A stretch of 64,000 bases of DNA from Flaccisagitta enflata (GCA_965153355.1 OZ231128.1:4588001-4652000); one strand, 5' to 3'. Positions 1-27,580 are shown, counted from the stretch's first letter. Program-made: numbers and translations. The notes: generated by a model not told the origin, from the sequence alone.

Positions 1-569
1 GGATCCACATTTTAGGAAATTTTTCAAATTTTGTGTCTTTGTAAATTTTGTTTTTTTGGGATGGGCCCGGATGCTGTCTTAGCTTGTATATATTTAGAGA
101 ATGGTTTCCCCGACAAGAAACTAGTTACATACAAGATTTGAAATTTTTTTGGTGACAAATTTCAAATGGGGGGACTGTGACATTCCGCACATTCGCCGCA
201 TGCAGAGGCGCACGTGGAATTCCGAATTTTCTGGGATCAACGCGGAGGACGGGTTCATCTCGACGCAGTGATCCAAGATGGAGCCTGTTCCGAATGTCGA
301 GTGGAGGAAATGATGCAGGCGAGGAAGAATCTCCCTTTCAACGGAGGAAAGGGAGGCGCCTGCACGTGCAGATAAAGAGACCTTGTGCGCATTTGGCGCA
401 AAGCATTACACACTGGCCCAGTATCAAGGATATCTCACTCTCTCCAAACGATGAATGGCGATTTTTTTTTCAAAGATATAGTATTTTTATTTATGAATTC
501 AAGCCTGGTTGAGCCCCGATAGACCTATCTCATCATGTTCATGTCCCAGGACCAGCTGGAGTCAAGGCT
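1..569. other. Window edge; possible LTR start
   Basis: A purine-rich run (aaatggggggac) is directly followed at 176 by TGTGACATTCC, the layout of a polypurine tract plus the start of a Ty3/gypsy-like 3' LTR. No LTR end, duplication or retroviral-type gene is visible, so this is tentative. The 111-codon frame at 177-512 is not recognisable. Confidence 0.2.
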
Positions 570-2080
570 ATTTTGATGTCAAAACTTGCCGAAATTTTTA
601 AATCTTCATAAAATCATAATTCCTGTCCTAGTTGGAGTAAATCTTTGGGATAGGGCTCATTCGACGCGTATTTTTAAGTAGTTTTCCTGTAAAAAATTTC
701 AGCTCAATCGGTCAAGTGGTTGCAGAGAAAATTGAATTTCTTTTAAAAAAAGACAATTTTTTTTTTATTCTTTTTTTCTGACACGGTTTATAGCAACTCC
801 GTGTACGCACGTGTACGCAAGGTATGGCTCCCATGGCCATGATAGATCCAAAGTATGATGCATTGGGGTCCTAAAGCCGCGTGGCGAGCCGAGGCGACTC
901 ACAACTGACCGCTCTACAACTTATTATTAACCATCAGGTAAAAAACGCTAAGAAATAGAACTAACGAAATTTTTAAATCTTCATAAAATCGTAATTCCTG
1001 TTCTGATTGAAGTAAAATTTTGGGATAGGACTCATTCGACGCGTATTTTTAAGTAGTTTCTCTGTAAAAAATCTCAGCTTAATCGGTTGATTGGTTGCAG
1101 AGAAAATATAATTTTTTTTTCAAAAAAGGCCTTAAAATCAGAATTTTTTTCTCTCATTTTTACATTTAAAACTCAATGTACACGCGTGTACGCAAGATAT
1201 GGCTCCCATGGTCAAGATAGATCCAAAGTATGATGCATTGGGGTCTAAAAGCCGCGTGGCGAGCTGAGGCAACCCCCAAATGACCGCACTACAACTCTCC
1301 ATTAACTATTAGGTCAAAATCGCTAAAAAACAGAACACACGAAATTTTTAAATCTTTATAAAATCATAATTCCTGTTTCAATTGGAGTAGAAGTTTGGGA
1401 TAGGACTCATTTGACGCATATTTTTAAGTAGTTTTTCTGTAAAATTTTTTAGCTAAATCGGTCAAGCCGTTGCCGGGAAAATTGAATTTCTTTCTCAAAA
1501 AAGGCCTTAAAATCAGAATTTTTTTTCTCATTTTTACGCTTTAAAACTCAATGTACGCGCGTGTACGCAAGATACGGCTTCCATGGTCAAGATAGATCCA
1601 AAGTATAATGCATTGGGGTCTAAAACCCGCGTGGCGAGCCGAGGCAACCCCCAAATGACCGCTCTACAACTTATTCACTATCAGGTCAAAATCGCTAAAA
1701 AACAGAACACACGAAATTTTTAAATCTTTAGAAAATCATAATTCCTGTTTTAATCAGAGTAAAACTTTGGGATAGGACTCATTTGACGCGTATTTTTAAT
1801 TTGTTTTTCTCAATTGGTCAAGCGGTTGCCGGAAAAAGTGAATTTCTTTTTCAAAAAAGGCCTTAAAATTAGAATTTCTTTTATCATTTTCACGTTTTAC
1901 AACTCAATGTACGCGCGTGTAAAAGCCACGTGGCGAGCCGAGACAACCCACAACTGACCGCTCTACAACTTATGATTGAACATCAAGTCAAAATCAATTC
2001 AAAACAGAACGCACGAAATTCATAAAATCATAACTCCTGTTCTAGTTTGAGTAGAACTTGCTCATCCGACGTATATTTTT

Positions 2081-2839
2081 AGTCGCGTGCTACGCGACTC
2101 TACACCCCGCTATGTCGGTTGGTCGGTTGGTCGGTTGGTCGGTCCCCTTTTTGGGCAGCGGCCCCAAAGGGGACGAAGTCCTGTAAAACACAGGGGACTT
2201 TAGTTTGTTCATCCGTCCGTTCATCCGTTCATTTGTTTGTTCGTCCCCCCCCGGCCCTCTCAGGCCTGAAATCTGCCCTCTCAGGCCTGAAATCGGCCCT
2301 CTCAGGCCTAAAATCTTCCCTTTCAGACCTGAAATCTGCCCTCTCAGGCCTTGAATCTGCCCTCTCAGGCCTAAAATTTGCCCTCTCTAGCCTGAAACCT
2401 GTCCTCAGGGGCCTTAAATCTGCCCTCTCAGATTCAAGGCCTGAGAGGGCAGATTTCAGGTCTGAGAGGGAAGATTTTAGGCCTGAGAGGGCCGATTTCA
2501 GGCCTGAGAGGGCAGATTTTAGGCCTGAGAGGGCCTGGGGGGGGCCAGACAGACAAACAGACGGACAAATGGACAGACAAACAAACAAAAGTCCCCTGTG
2601 CTCTACAGGACTTCATCCCCATCGGGGCCGCTGCCCTGCCTCTCATTCCAATTCACAACCATGCAAAGCAGGGCAACGGGTATCGCTGACCACATATTGC
2701 CCTTAGTCGACCTGTTACTTTTTCGGCGTTTTGGAGCTTTTTGAGCATGCGGCTCCTGCCCAGATGCCCCAGTGACCTTCTCCAACACTGCCCCTGCCCA
2801 CCCGCACGCGACTTGGGTAGCCGTGTATCCGGTTTTGTT
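2081..2839 (+). mobile_element. Hairpin family A copy (X = AGTCGCGTGC), carrying nested family C element
   Basis: 5' hairpin AGTCGCGT-GCT-ACGCGACT, then ggttggtcgg microsatellite, and near the 3' end GCACGCGACT (2804-2813), complementary to X. It ends ...TTTTGTT. It splits a unit of the 375-bp array within a T run. A family C element (2145-2714) lies inside it. Confidence 0.8.
2145..2714 (+). mobile_element. Family C stem-loop element with GGCCTGA minisatellite core
   Basis: Starts GGGCAGCGGCCCCAAAG after five Ts. An inverted stem returns at about 2585-2637. The core is a ~20-bp minisatellite (ctctcaggcctgaaatctgc-type) that is itself inverted halfway. The asymmetric 3' arm contains gcagggcaacgggtatcgct and ends GACCTG before TT. 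The overlapping open frames on both strands are by-products of the repeat. Confidence 0.75.
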
Positions 2840-2906
2840 AATTAGTTTTTCTGTACAAAATATTAACTCAATCGGTCAAGGGGGGTGTTGAGAAAATTGA
2901 AATCTT

Positions 2907-3103
2907 AGTCGCGTGCACGCGACTCTACACCCCGCTTTGTCCGTCGGTCGGTTGGTCGGTCCCCATTTTACTTTTTTTTTCAATTTTATTTCTTAAGGTC
3001 ATTTTAAGTCATTTTAGGGTATACTAAGTCATTCTTACCCATTCTAAGCTATTCTAAGTTAATCTGTAAGTCTCGCACGCGACTTATAGGTGTTGGCCTT
3101 GTT
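2907..3103 (+). mobile_element. Hairpin family A copy
   Basis: 5' AGTCGCGTGCACGCGACT and 3' GCACGCGACT followed by GGCCTTGTT. The core is GT/CG microsatellite plus attctaagtcattt repeats. Inserted in the T run of the array motif tttctttttcaaaaaagg. Confidence 0.8.
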
Positions 3104-3231
3104 TTTTCAAAAAAGGCCTTAAAATCAGAATTTTCATCTCATTTTCACCATTGCACCGCTTACTCTGCTCATTTGCTCTGCAGCATAAAGCTTTAAAATT
3201 GGAAACCAGTCCTGATTTACCCAAAAGCTGA

Positions 3232-3372
3232 TGGTAAGCAGTTTGCTCTTGGGTTATGTTTTTCAAATTCTGTTTTATGGAGTGGTGCATCAGTGTGGGT
3301 TCACAAGGCCCTCTTCTTTTTATTTCAGTGCGGTTATAGTGAGGGATATTGTTCCACTTTTCATAACTTATT
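3232..3372 (+). repeat. Dispersed repeat, copy 1 (second copy at 10055)
   Basis: Shares ttctgttttatgga, gagtggtgc, gttcacaaggccctcttc and agtgagggatattgtt in the same order with 10055-10205. A family C-like end fragment (ggcagggcacgggttctgct) follows at about 3502. The rest of 3160-3790 is unique sequence with no gene seen. Confidence 0.6.
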
Positions 3373-3794
3373 CCCTTCATCTCAAGAAAAGCCGTTTTTT
3401 GCTCCTTCTGGGCCAAGAGACCTTATCCCAGAAGACAAGGAGGAGGTGGAGGAGAAGGAGCTGCCGTGCTCCCCACTCAGCTTCGGGCACAACCTACTCA
3501 GGCAGGGCACGGGTTCTGCTGACAATCTGACGCTTTTGCGACTATTTGCATATTGTAGATACATCATGGGATGATACTGCAGGCAATTCAAAAGCTAATA
3601 TCCAATCACTCCAAAGAAAATAAACCAATTATTCTTTCAAAAAACATTATGGATTTGGTTTTATGGAATTACATGCAGGTAAAACAATGACTTTTGGAAG
3701 ATAAAAGAAAAAAAACCAACAAACCACAAAGTGTGAGAGAAGTAATGAAAGAGAATTTCAAATTTGGAGGTGGGAGGGATGGCGGCGACCATTT

Positions 3795-5134
3795 GACGAG
3801 TAATTCTCCTTGATAGGTGGTCATTCTGGGCCAGTGTGATGGTGACTAGGGGTGGTTAGGGGCGGTGAATGTTGAGATAAATAATTCTCCTTGATAGGTG
3901 GTCATTCTGGGCCAGTGTGACGGTGACTAGGGGTGGTTAGGGGCGGTGAATGTTGAGATAAGTAATTCTCCTTGATAGGTGGTCATTCTGGGCCAGTGTG
4001 ATGGTGACTAGGGGTGGTTAGGGGCGGTGAATGTTGAGATAAGTAATTCTCCTTGATAGGTGGTCATTCTGGGCCAGTGTGATGGTGACTAGGGGTGGTT
4101 AGGGGCGGTGTATGTTGAGATAAGTAATTCTCCTTGATAGGTGGTCATTCTGGGCCAGTGTGATGGTGACTAGGGGTGGTTAGGGGCGGTGAATGTTGAG
4201 ATAAGTAATTCTCCTTGATAGGTGGTCATTCTGGGCCAGTGTGATGGTGACTAGGGGTGGTTAGGGGTGGTGAATGTTGAGATAAGTAATTCTCCTTGAT
4301 AGGTGGTCATTCTGGGCCAGTGTGATGGTGACTAGGGGTGGTTAGGGGCGGTGAATGTTGAGATAAGTAATTCTCCTTGATAGGTGGTCATTCTGGGCCA
4401 GTGTGATGGTGATTAGGGGTGGTTAGGGGCGGTGAATGTTGAGATAAGTAATTCTCCTTGATAGGTGGTCATTCTGGGCCAGTGTGATGGTGATTAGGGG
4501 TGGTTAGGGGGGGTGAATGTTGAGATAAGTAATTCTCCTTGATAGGTGGTCATTCTGGGCCAGTGTGATGGTGATTAGGGGTGGTTAGGGGCGGTGAATG
4601 TTGAGATAAGTAATTCTCCTTGATAGGTGGTCATTCTGGGCCAGTGTGATGGTGACTAGGGGTGGTTAGGGGCGGTGAATGTTGAGATAAGTAATTCTCC
4701 TTGATAGGTGGTCATTCTGGGCCAGTGTGATGGTGACTAGGGGTGGTTAGGGGCGGTGAATGTTGAGATAAGTAATTCTCCTTGATAGGTGGTCATTCTG
4801 GGCCAGTGTGATGGTGACTAGGGGTGGTTAGGGGCGGTGAATGTTGAGATAAGTAATTCTCCTTGATAGGTGGTCATTCTGGGCCAGTGTGATGGTGACT
4901 AGGGGTGGTTAGGGGTGGTGAATGTTGAGATAAGTAATTCTCCTTGATAGGTGGTCATTCTGGGCCAGTGTGATGGTGACTAGGGGTGGTTAGGGGCGGT
5001 GAATGTTGAGATAAGTAATTCTCCTTGATAGGTGGTCATTCTGGGCCAGTGTGATGGTGACTAGGGGTGGTTAGGGGCGGTGAATGTTGAGATAAGTAAT
5101 TCTCCTTGATAGGTGGTCATTCTGGGCCAGTGTG
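3795..5134. repeat. 81-bp G-rich satellite, ~16.5 units
   Basis: Seventeen starts of taattctccttgataggtgg at ~81-bp spacing, with very few differences between units. Each holds ctaggggtggttaggggcgg, a run of G clusters able to form a quadruplex. Stops in the frames rule out coding. Confidence 0.95.
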
Positions 5135-5689
5135 CATTATGGACTTGACGTGCCCTGGGGATTCCCAGGACCTAATTGTGACAGTAGTATCTTTAACATT
5201 GTCACCAAGGAATTCCAAATCTTGTGTTTCTGTTATCATGGAGTTCTAAATCTCATGTATTATTTCGTTCTTGTGCTTTCCTTGTTTTCCAGGGTAAGTA
5301 TAGCAGCTTCCCCGTTCATGGAATTGTAAATGATAAAGACGCTTATAGAATCTCGACATCGATGTTTCTCTGTCCATGACATTCCCCATCCTGCGCCGGT
5401 ATATTGGGAAACTATTCGACAGCATCCGTGTGAGTCTTTACTTCTTTTGGCGCGCTTAGAATTGACATGTGACATGGTCACGCCTTTTTCTCCTTAACTA
5501 ATCTTTCCTTCCTCTCCATGTCGCTCAGGATTCCTCGAATAAACACATTGGCGGACGGATCGACCGCCCATCCCAATATTATTCGTATAAATGGGTGCAC
5601 GTCCCAAGACACTAGCGCAGCTGGGCAGAAGAGGCAGATTCTCGCGATCATGCGTTAGGAGCTTGTTAGGAAACTAGCGTCAACGCTCA
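5135..5689. other. Unique, more balanced sequence, no gene assigned
   Basis: Short open frames exist on both strands (for example minus 5260-5481) but none resembles a family, and none reads as the missing C1 domain of the RACGAP1-like gene. tcgtataaatggg near 5584 resembles a TATA box but has no associated gene. Confidence 0.3.
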
Positions 5690-6362
5690 CAGTGTGTGTG
5701 TGGTGTGTGTGGTGTGCGTGTGGTGTGTGCGTGTGGTGTGTGTGTGTGCGTGTGGTGTGTGTGTGTGTGGTGTGTGTGTGGTGCGTGTGTGGTGCGTGTG
5801 TGTGTGTGTTGTGTGTGTGTGTGTGTGTGTGTGTGTTGTGTGTGTGTATGTTGTGTGTTTGTGTATGTTGTGTGTTTGTGTGTGTTGTGTGTTTTTGTGT
5901 GTTGTGTGTTTTTGTGTGTTGTGTGTTTTTGTGTGTTGTGTGTTTTTTTATGTTGTGTTTTTGAGTGTTGTGTGTTGTGTGTTTTTGTGTGTTGTGTGTT
6001 TTTGTGTGTTGTGTGTTTTTGTGTGTTGTGTGTTTTTGTGTGTTGTGTGTTTTTGAGTGTTGTGTGTTTTTGAGTGTTGTGTGTTTTTGAGTGTTGTGTG
6101 TTTTTTAGTGTTGTGTGTTTTTTAGTGTTGCGTGTTTTTGTGTTTTGCGTGTTTTGTGTTGTGTGTTTTTGAGTGTTGTGTGTTTGTGTGTGTTGTGTGT
6201 TTTTGTGTGTTGTGTGTTTTTGTGTGTTGTGTGTTTTTGTGTGTTGTGTGTTGTGTGTTTTTTTATGTTGTGTTTTTGTGTGTTGTGTGTTGTGTGTTTG
6301 TGTGTGTTGTGTGTTTTTGTGTGTTGTGTGTTTTTGTGTGTTGTGTGTTTTTGTGTGTACAC
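5690..6362. repeat. GT-rich microsatellite/minisatellite
   Basis: Begins as TG/TGTGG and turns into tgtgttgtgtgtttt-type 11-14-bp units. All six-frame open frames here (CVCVVC or THNTHK runs) are artefacts of the repeat. Confidence 0.95.
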
Positions 6363-6691
6363 GTGCGTGTGCTTATATGTGTTTTTTTTGTGTCGGCCCG
6401 TCCGTCGGTCCGTCCGTCACACTTTTGAGTCATGATATTTGTACGTTTTAGGTGATTCTGAATTGAATGAGACTGACTTTTTTACACCAAAAAATTTTAC
6501 CACTACCCCTGACCCCCAGCCTCTAGGGGCCCCTAGGAGGGCCTGGGGGCGTCATTAAGCTTTGGCAATCACCGATTCTAATCCCCCTGACCCACACAAA
6601 ATTGCAAATCGGTCATAGGTTACTTCCAAAATCAAGTTCTGAAAATTCGACTTTTTCGCCTTCAAATGTGAGTCTGCCACTATAATCTTTA

Positions 6692-7444
6692 CCCTGCTTT
6701 CAAAAGCAAGTGTTACCAGTAAAAACTTTATTGTGCATGAAGTATTCATTTTTAGAAAATCCGGTTGGTTTTGTCTAAAAGCACATAACCTACCATTTTT
6801 TCATGCAAAATTTCATCATGATGGGTCTAGCGGTTTATCGTCCACATGTTTTTGAAATTTGGTGAAATTTAAGCAAAATTTGCATAAAAAACACATTTTT
6901 GAGCGATTTTGCACCTAGGAACCTTCATTAACATTTCACATTATGAGCTTGAATGACCAAATAAGTCATGTATAGTCAATAATTGACACTTAATTTGTAT
7001 CACCTTAGTTTTTTACCATTTTATAAGAAATTTTGGTCCTGAAATGCATTTGAAACCTGCTCAAACTTCAAAAAATCAAAAGAAAACCTAGATTATCCTC
7101 TTAGATTTCAATGATTTGGTATTTTTCCACAGAAATACATAAACTGAGACTAATATCCTTTTTTCAAGACAAATCTGGCCATTTTTGCTTGATTCGTTAA
7201 GAAATGACAATGATTTTAAGTCACAGTGTCAGTTAATCTATTCTTAAAAAATGCTCTTATGGAGAATATCTCACTTTCATTCAAAATCATGTGGAAGCCA
7301 TACGGCTTGAGCTAGTCCTTTGAAATTTTGCATGAACAAATGGTAGGTTATATGCTTTTTGGCAAATCCAATCTGAATTTCCAAAAATTAATACTTGAGA
7401 TGCAATAAAGATTTTGCTGGTAACACTTGCTTTTGAAAGCAGGG
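6692..7444. mobile_element. TA-flanked foldback element, 753 bp
   Basis: Ends CCCTGCTTTCAAAAGCAAGT and its inverse at 7425-7444, with TA on each outer side (6690-6691, 7445-7446). The inner arms also pair (cataacctaccatt with aatggtaggttat), giving arms of about 150 bp. No ORF. This layout fits a Tc1/mariner-type non-autonomous element. 6363-6690 to its left shows nothing I can assign. Confidence 0.75.
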
Positions 7445-7448
7445 TATT

Positions 7449-7820
7449 CATTCTTTCTTTTTTTTCTTTCTTTGTATCTTTCTATCTTTGCATCTTTCTA
7501 TCTTTCTTGCTCTCTTTGCATCTTTCTTGTTCTCTTTGCATCTTTCTTGCTCTCTTTGTATGTTTCTTGCTATCTTTGTGACTTTCTTGCTACCTTTGTG
7601 ACTTTCTTTCTATCTTTGTATCTTTCCTTCTATCATTGTATCTTTCTATCTTCTTTTATTTGTTTGTTTGTTTGTTTCTTTTTTCTTGTCTTTCGCTCTT
7701 TCTTTTTATCTTTCGTTCTTTCTTCTTATCTTTCGTTCTGTCTTTCTTTCGCTCTTTCTTTCTTCCTATCTTTCTATCGTTCTTTCTTTTCTTTCTTTCT
7801 TTCAATCTATCCTTCTTTAC
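7449..7820. repeat. CTTT-rich microsatellite
   Basis: Long ctttctttctt runs with interruptions, at the presumed RACGAP1 intron boundary; the FLSFFLSF-type frames are artefacts. Confidence 0.95.
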
Positions 7821-7857
7821 GTGTGTGAGTTTTTATTGCCCTGTCATGACTGAAAAC

Positions 7858-19344
<11,487 letters not shown>

Positions 19345-20104
19345 GGCTTGAACAAGATGTGTATAAGTTTTAAAATGATTTGACTGGATCTATAAGAAGA
19401 AGCGTATAAAGTGCAAAATGAAAACTTTCCGAGACTGGTTTGGAAGAAACATGTAGAAGATACTTCAAATTTAAGTATTCATTCTAACTTTCTGTTTACT
19501 GACGCAACAATTGTGGATATTACCAAGGTATCTATCCAAATTGCGACCGTCGAAGTCTCAAGATACAACTAAAAGTAAAAAGACTCAAGTTCGCACTGAG
19601 ATAACAAACACGACCATGTATGGAGCAACGATGCGTGGCCGTTCCTTCACGGCTTCCACAAACATTAAGATGCCGGTAGGGGGTGTAAAAAATTCATTCG
19701 TTTTCATTTTTTGCCGTTTCCCTGTTTGATTTTCTTCACCACAAAGCATCGCATTACAATGTTGATTCCCTACACCATTGGCATAGAGCATTAAAACCTC
19801 ACATTTTATACTCAAATCATATCATTATCATTATCATACAGTCAAAATATGTTGATGTTTTAATACTAGGTACCAAAAGTTGATAAATTTTATTTTTTCC
19901 CGTTTGTTTCATTCCTCATCTCCAAACTCGACTAAGTCTATATACATCCCTGGCATGGAAGCCGGCTGTAACATTTCGTTGCTATGATATTTTGTCACCT
20001 CAATAGCTATAGCTTTTGATCTTGCTTGATAACTAAGTAAGGGTCAAGGGTCAAAAATTGCAATGAACTTCTTGCAGAAAGTGCGAGGATCGCAAGGAAG
20101 AAGC

Positions 20105-20150
<46 letters not shown>

Positions 20151-20449
20151 AATGGAAGCCAAGAAAAAATCAGAGTTTCCTCTTCTTCAAATGCAAATAT
20201 AAATCGCATTGCTGGATGAAAAACAAATAAAAAGCTGCGTGAACAATCATCGTCTACTAGTTCAACATACCCTTCTTTTAAACTTTACTTTTTCTCATCT
20301 CGCTCCTGGATTTATTTTCTTTTTCTTTATCCGTGTTTCTTTTTTTTTTTTTTTTTTTTTTGATTTTCTTTGATTTTTTTCCTCCCCGCACTGAATCTGG
20401 TATAATTCATTCCCCAGTTTCTTAATCAAATCTAACAAATCGAAGAACC
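19345..20449. promoter_or_regulatory. Divergent intergenic region between RACGAP1-like and GS genes
   Basis: The only stretch between the two divergent starts. It contains AT-rich sequence, a short GA microsatellite (20108-20150), a poly(T) tract (20339-20361) and a more balanced island at 19510-19690. That island has open frames on both strands but nothing recognisable; it could be a 5' untranslated exon of either gene. No clear TATA box was identified. Confidence 0.4.
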
Positions 20450-23814
<3,365 letters not shown>

Positions 23815-23991
23815 CAAACGAGACTGACATCTGCAATTCCCACATTGCCGCAGAATTTCATCGGTTGCGTTCACATGAATCGAAAAATTCCCACGATTTT
23901 CCTTATGGTCTTTTGTCTGTCGACAGAAGCTTCTTGTTATCGAGTTACCCAGTACATGTATCTCCAAAGGAGATGAAAGTCTCAAACTGAC

Positions 23992-23997
23992 AATAAA
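23992..23997 (+). terminator. Poly(A) signal of glutamine synthetase
   Basis: AATAAA 178 bases after the TGA of the last GS exon, in otherwise unique sequence; the expected position for 3' processing. Confidence 0.7.
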
Positions 23998-24847
23998 TGC
24001 TATCTTGTATTCACAACCAACAGTGTTTTATCATATATAACAACCAACAGTGTTTTATCATATATCATCTTGCAAAATAGTGCATAGAAGACAGAAAGTC
24101 AAAGAACGGATACACAAGCAATAGGTGAAGTTGCTTGCGCGTGGGCTGGAGCAGTCGCTCGGAAATAGCTAATACGTCGATTTCTCAATCCAGAAGAAGC
24201 GTTTTAGTCGGACGGATCCAGCTAACTACCTACGGACGAACCCTCTCAAAGCTAAGTGTCGCTTGGAAAGTTACTTAAAAACATAAAATTATTGAAATCG
24301 TCGTACATATGTTCCAAGCTTGGAACAAAAGAGCATCGACCGTCGTTTTCCTTATGGAATGAGCTTGAAGCTGTATTCCTAGTATAGCTCATTCCTACTC
24401 ATTCAGGATTTCAGGAGAACTAAACTCCTTTCAAGAATAGCACAGGGCCGGGGTGACAACAAGGCCAAGGGACGACCAATGAAATAAATGCGTCCTTTCT
24501 AGATGCAAGGTATTATGAAAGATGGGAGAGAAATTGAAAGAAAAATTTGCAAAATCGCGTCAAATTTTTTTTCATGGACTGACAGACTGACAAACCTAAC
24601 TACCTATGGACGCATCTCAAAACAAGTGAAAACGGTTGTGCATGTATACAGAGCCTCTTTGGCCGTTACAATTACCCCTAGTCATGTCATTCCTTCAATA
24701 TTTTCCAACACTACATGCACATCAGGGTTGGGACTTATCTGCGCTGTGAAAACTGGTTATGTACGGCTAGGTAAAGAAGTAAGAGTTGCATCTTGATGCT
24801 TCCGAACATGGATTTTTTTATTTACGCCTGTCGTTACTCTAGACACT
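23998..24847. other. Intergenic sequence downstream of GS
   Basis: A short direct repeat (caaccaacagtgttttatca twice) follows the poly(A) signal; otherwise no gene or element was recognised. Confidence 0.4.
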
Positions 24848-25750
24848 TCAGGCAGCTGGTTATCCTATAATTCTTACGATCCTAGATTTGTGGGTTAGAA
24901 GGGTTACGATTGTAGGTTTTCTAGACTCTTTTACAATGGGAAAATGGTTTTTTTCTTCATAACCCAAAAAGTGCTAAATCGATTTTTTTTCTTTCTTGGG
25001 ACAATATCAATTATGAGACCACTTACCTCTGCCAAAAGAAATTGTCATCGCCACTCTTCTATAAATAGGTGAAATATGATGATAAATGTGGCTTTCTACA
25101 ATGCTTACGATTCTAGGTTTTCTTGCTTAGAAAGCTTACGATTCTAGAAACTTGCATAGAAAGCTTACGATTCTAGGTCTTCTGTGATTCATTACCCACA
25201 GGTTAGTCAATGGATTCGTAGGCCCCAATTTCAGAGAGAGAAATACTTTTATGCATGGCATCAGGCTTTTTCACATCTTTGCCCATACTCCGACTCGGAA
25301 TCATTTGCCCCTATGCCCCTCTACTTGCAGATGGATGAAGTAGCCTCCTTTCTATGAGCGTCCTCCATTATGTCCGTTGATGAGTCCCCTAGTTGGGCAG
25401 TTGGTCCATACGCTCGCTCCACCGTATGGGTCATGCTCATTGGTAGATGGTGCTTAATAGCAAACCTCGCGAAAAAAAAAAAAAAAAAAAAAAGGAACAA
25501 GACCAAATGTACCCACCAGGCATGTCGTAAATGAATGGTTTGGAAAAAAGTCGAAGAGACGAAGTCCCTTCGGTCTTTTTGAGTCCTGCAGAGTTTTTTG
25601 GATTTCCCTTTTTCCTCCCTGCCTGTTTGGGGAAGTTGGTAAGCTTTTGGGGCCAAATGGTACAGTACGAGAATCGAAGAATTGACCAACTCCAGGGAAG
25701 CGATATCTGCCAAACCGCTTTGAATCAAGCTAAAATTTTTTACCCCATAA

Positions 25751-27580
25751 TGCACCTATAGGTCCCCTATATTGCATAAGGTTTTGGAGCGAATCTGAGA
25801 ATTTCATTTTTTTTAAAATAATTTTCAGTTTTTTGCTGATTTAACCAAAAAATTACACAAAGAAAAATTCTTTAAGTATATATTGAGACACATTTACACA
25901 ATATTCATTTTTTGTTGGAGATTTTCCGCCTATTTTTAGGGCCATGGCACCCAAAACTCAAAAAACACAAAAAGTGACATACCTCCTCAGGATTTCAATA
26001 AAATCTCCTGATTTTTGGTGTGATAGTAGTTTTTGGAGTCACTAATAAGTGTGCAAAATTTCAGCCCTCCAAAAAAAAATTTGACACAGTTATGAAATTT
26101 TGAAATATTCACAAAATGCTATGTAGGACATTTTAGCCCCCAAAATTTTTTTTTTCAGATAAAAAATTCTGCTAATTGTTTTTTTTTTACATAATTGATT
26201 ACAAATTAAGAGATTCTGAAAAAAAATTTGAAGTAGCCCTGTTAGAAAAAAAATTTTTTTCTCAAAAATTGTGAAAATGACCCATTTTTTGAAGATGAAT
26301 AAAAACTGTTCCTGTTATCCGATCATCTTCATTTTTGGTGGAGTTGTTACCTATTATCTACCCTAACTTCACCTAAAATTTGAGCTCACTGCGACTAACG
26401 GTTGCGGAGATATTGACGTTCAAAGTTACTTTGTCAGAGCAAAATCAGCAAAATTTGCATTTTGGCCATTTTTAAGCTTTCATAAAATTTCATTTTTTCT
26501 TTCAAAGACCTCCATTTTAGCTGAAATTACTCAGGTTTAAGCATATATTCATATTCCAAAATATCACACTTGTCAGTCAAGCCGTTTCAGGGATATGATG
26601 GTCCAAAGTTTTAAAAAACGCTAATTTTGCAACAAAAACTAAAATGAAAATTTTTCAAAACATTTTAAAAAAAATTATCTTCAGGGTTTTGGATCTGGGC
26701 AATTAGATAATTCCAATTGTTTTTTTGAAGACTATTTTTTTGAAAAATTTTCACTTTTTTTTTTCCATAAGATATGGTTGAAAAATTGGCATTTTTTAAA
26801 ACTTTAGACCATCATATCCCTAAAACGGCTTGACTGACAAATGTGGTATTTTGGAATATGAATATATGCTTAAACTTGAGTAACTTCAGCTAAAATGGAG
26901 GTCTCTGAAAGAAAAAATGAAATTTTATGCAAGCTTAAAAATGGCCAAAATGCAAATTTCGCTGATTTTGCTCTGACAAGTAACTTTGAACGTCAATATC
27001 TCCATAACAAGTTATCGCAGTGAGCTCAAATTTTAGGTGAAGTTAAATTGAATAGGTAATAACTCCACCAAAATGAAGATGATCATAACAAGAACAGTTT
27101 TATTCATCTTCAAAAAATGAGTCATTCTAATTTTTGATTTTTTTTCTAAAGGGCAATTCAAGTTTCAGAATCTCTTAATTTGATCATGTCAAAAAATAAC
27201 AATTGTAAATATTTTATCTGAAAAAAATTTGAGAGGTAAAATATCTACATAGCATTTTGTGAATATTTCAAAATTTCATAACTGTGTCAAAATTTTTGAG
27301 AGCTGATTGCACATAGTGACTCCCAAAAACTCTACCACACCAAAATCAGGAAATTGAATCTGAGGAGATATTTCACTTTTTGTGTTTTGAAGTTTTTTTG
27401 CCATGGCCTAAATAAGGAAAATCTCCAACAAATATTTATATTGTCTCACTATGTACATATGAAAGAATTTTTCTTGTGTGTATTTGTGGTTAATCAGCAA
27501 AAAAAAAACTAGAAATTTTTTTTGTAAAATGAAATTCTGGTTACTCAAACCTTATGCAATATAGAGGACCTATAGGTGCA
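25751..27580. mobile_element. 1.83-kb foldback (palindromic) element
   Basis: Ends TGCACCTATAGGTCC and its inverse. The arms (~850-900 bp each) pair imperfectly through to a centre near 26690. The arm motif cagtcaagccgtttcaggga pairs with tccctaaaacggcttgactg. AT-rich and without ORFs. Confidence 0.85.

Larger units (their letters stand above)
570..3160. repeat. ~375-bp tandem array, interrupted by two insertions
   Basis: The start motif gaaatttttaaatct recurs near 590, 965, 1341 and 1713, and a variant near 2016 (spacing ~372-376, then 303). Each unit carries ttgacgcgtatttttaag, caatcggtcaag, aaaaaggccttaaaatcag and cgcgtggcgagc in order. The fifth unit resumes at 2840-2906 and again from 3104 after insertions, which supplies empty-site references for those insertions. 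Confidence 0.85.

Noticed and set aside
2119-2706. 195-codon frame with LSGLKSA repeats
   Set aside because: It is the inverted minisatellite core of a family C element; equally open on the minus strand.
5260-5690. Possible C1-domain exon of the RACGAP1-like gene (minus, CLFCPAAL near 5650)
   Set aside because: Only one CxxC, no zinc-ligand pattern of a C1 domain, and phase cannot be matched.
5692-6451. Cys/Val-rich frames resembling a cysteine-rich protein
   Set aside because: Consequence of TGTGTTGTG repeats.
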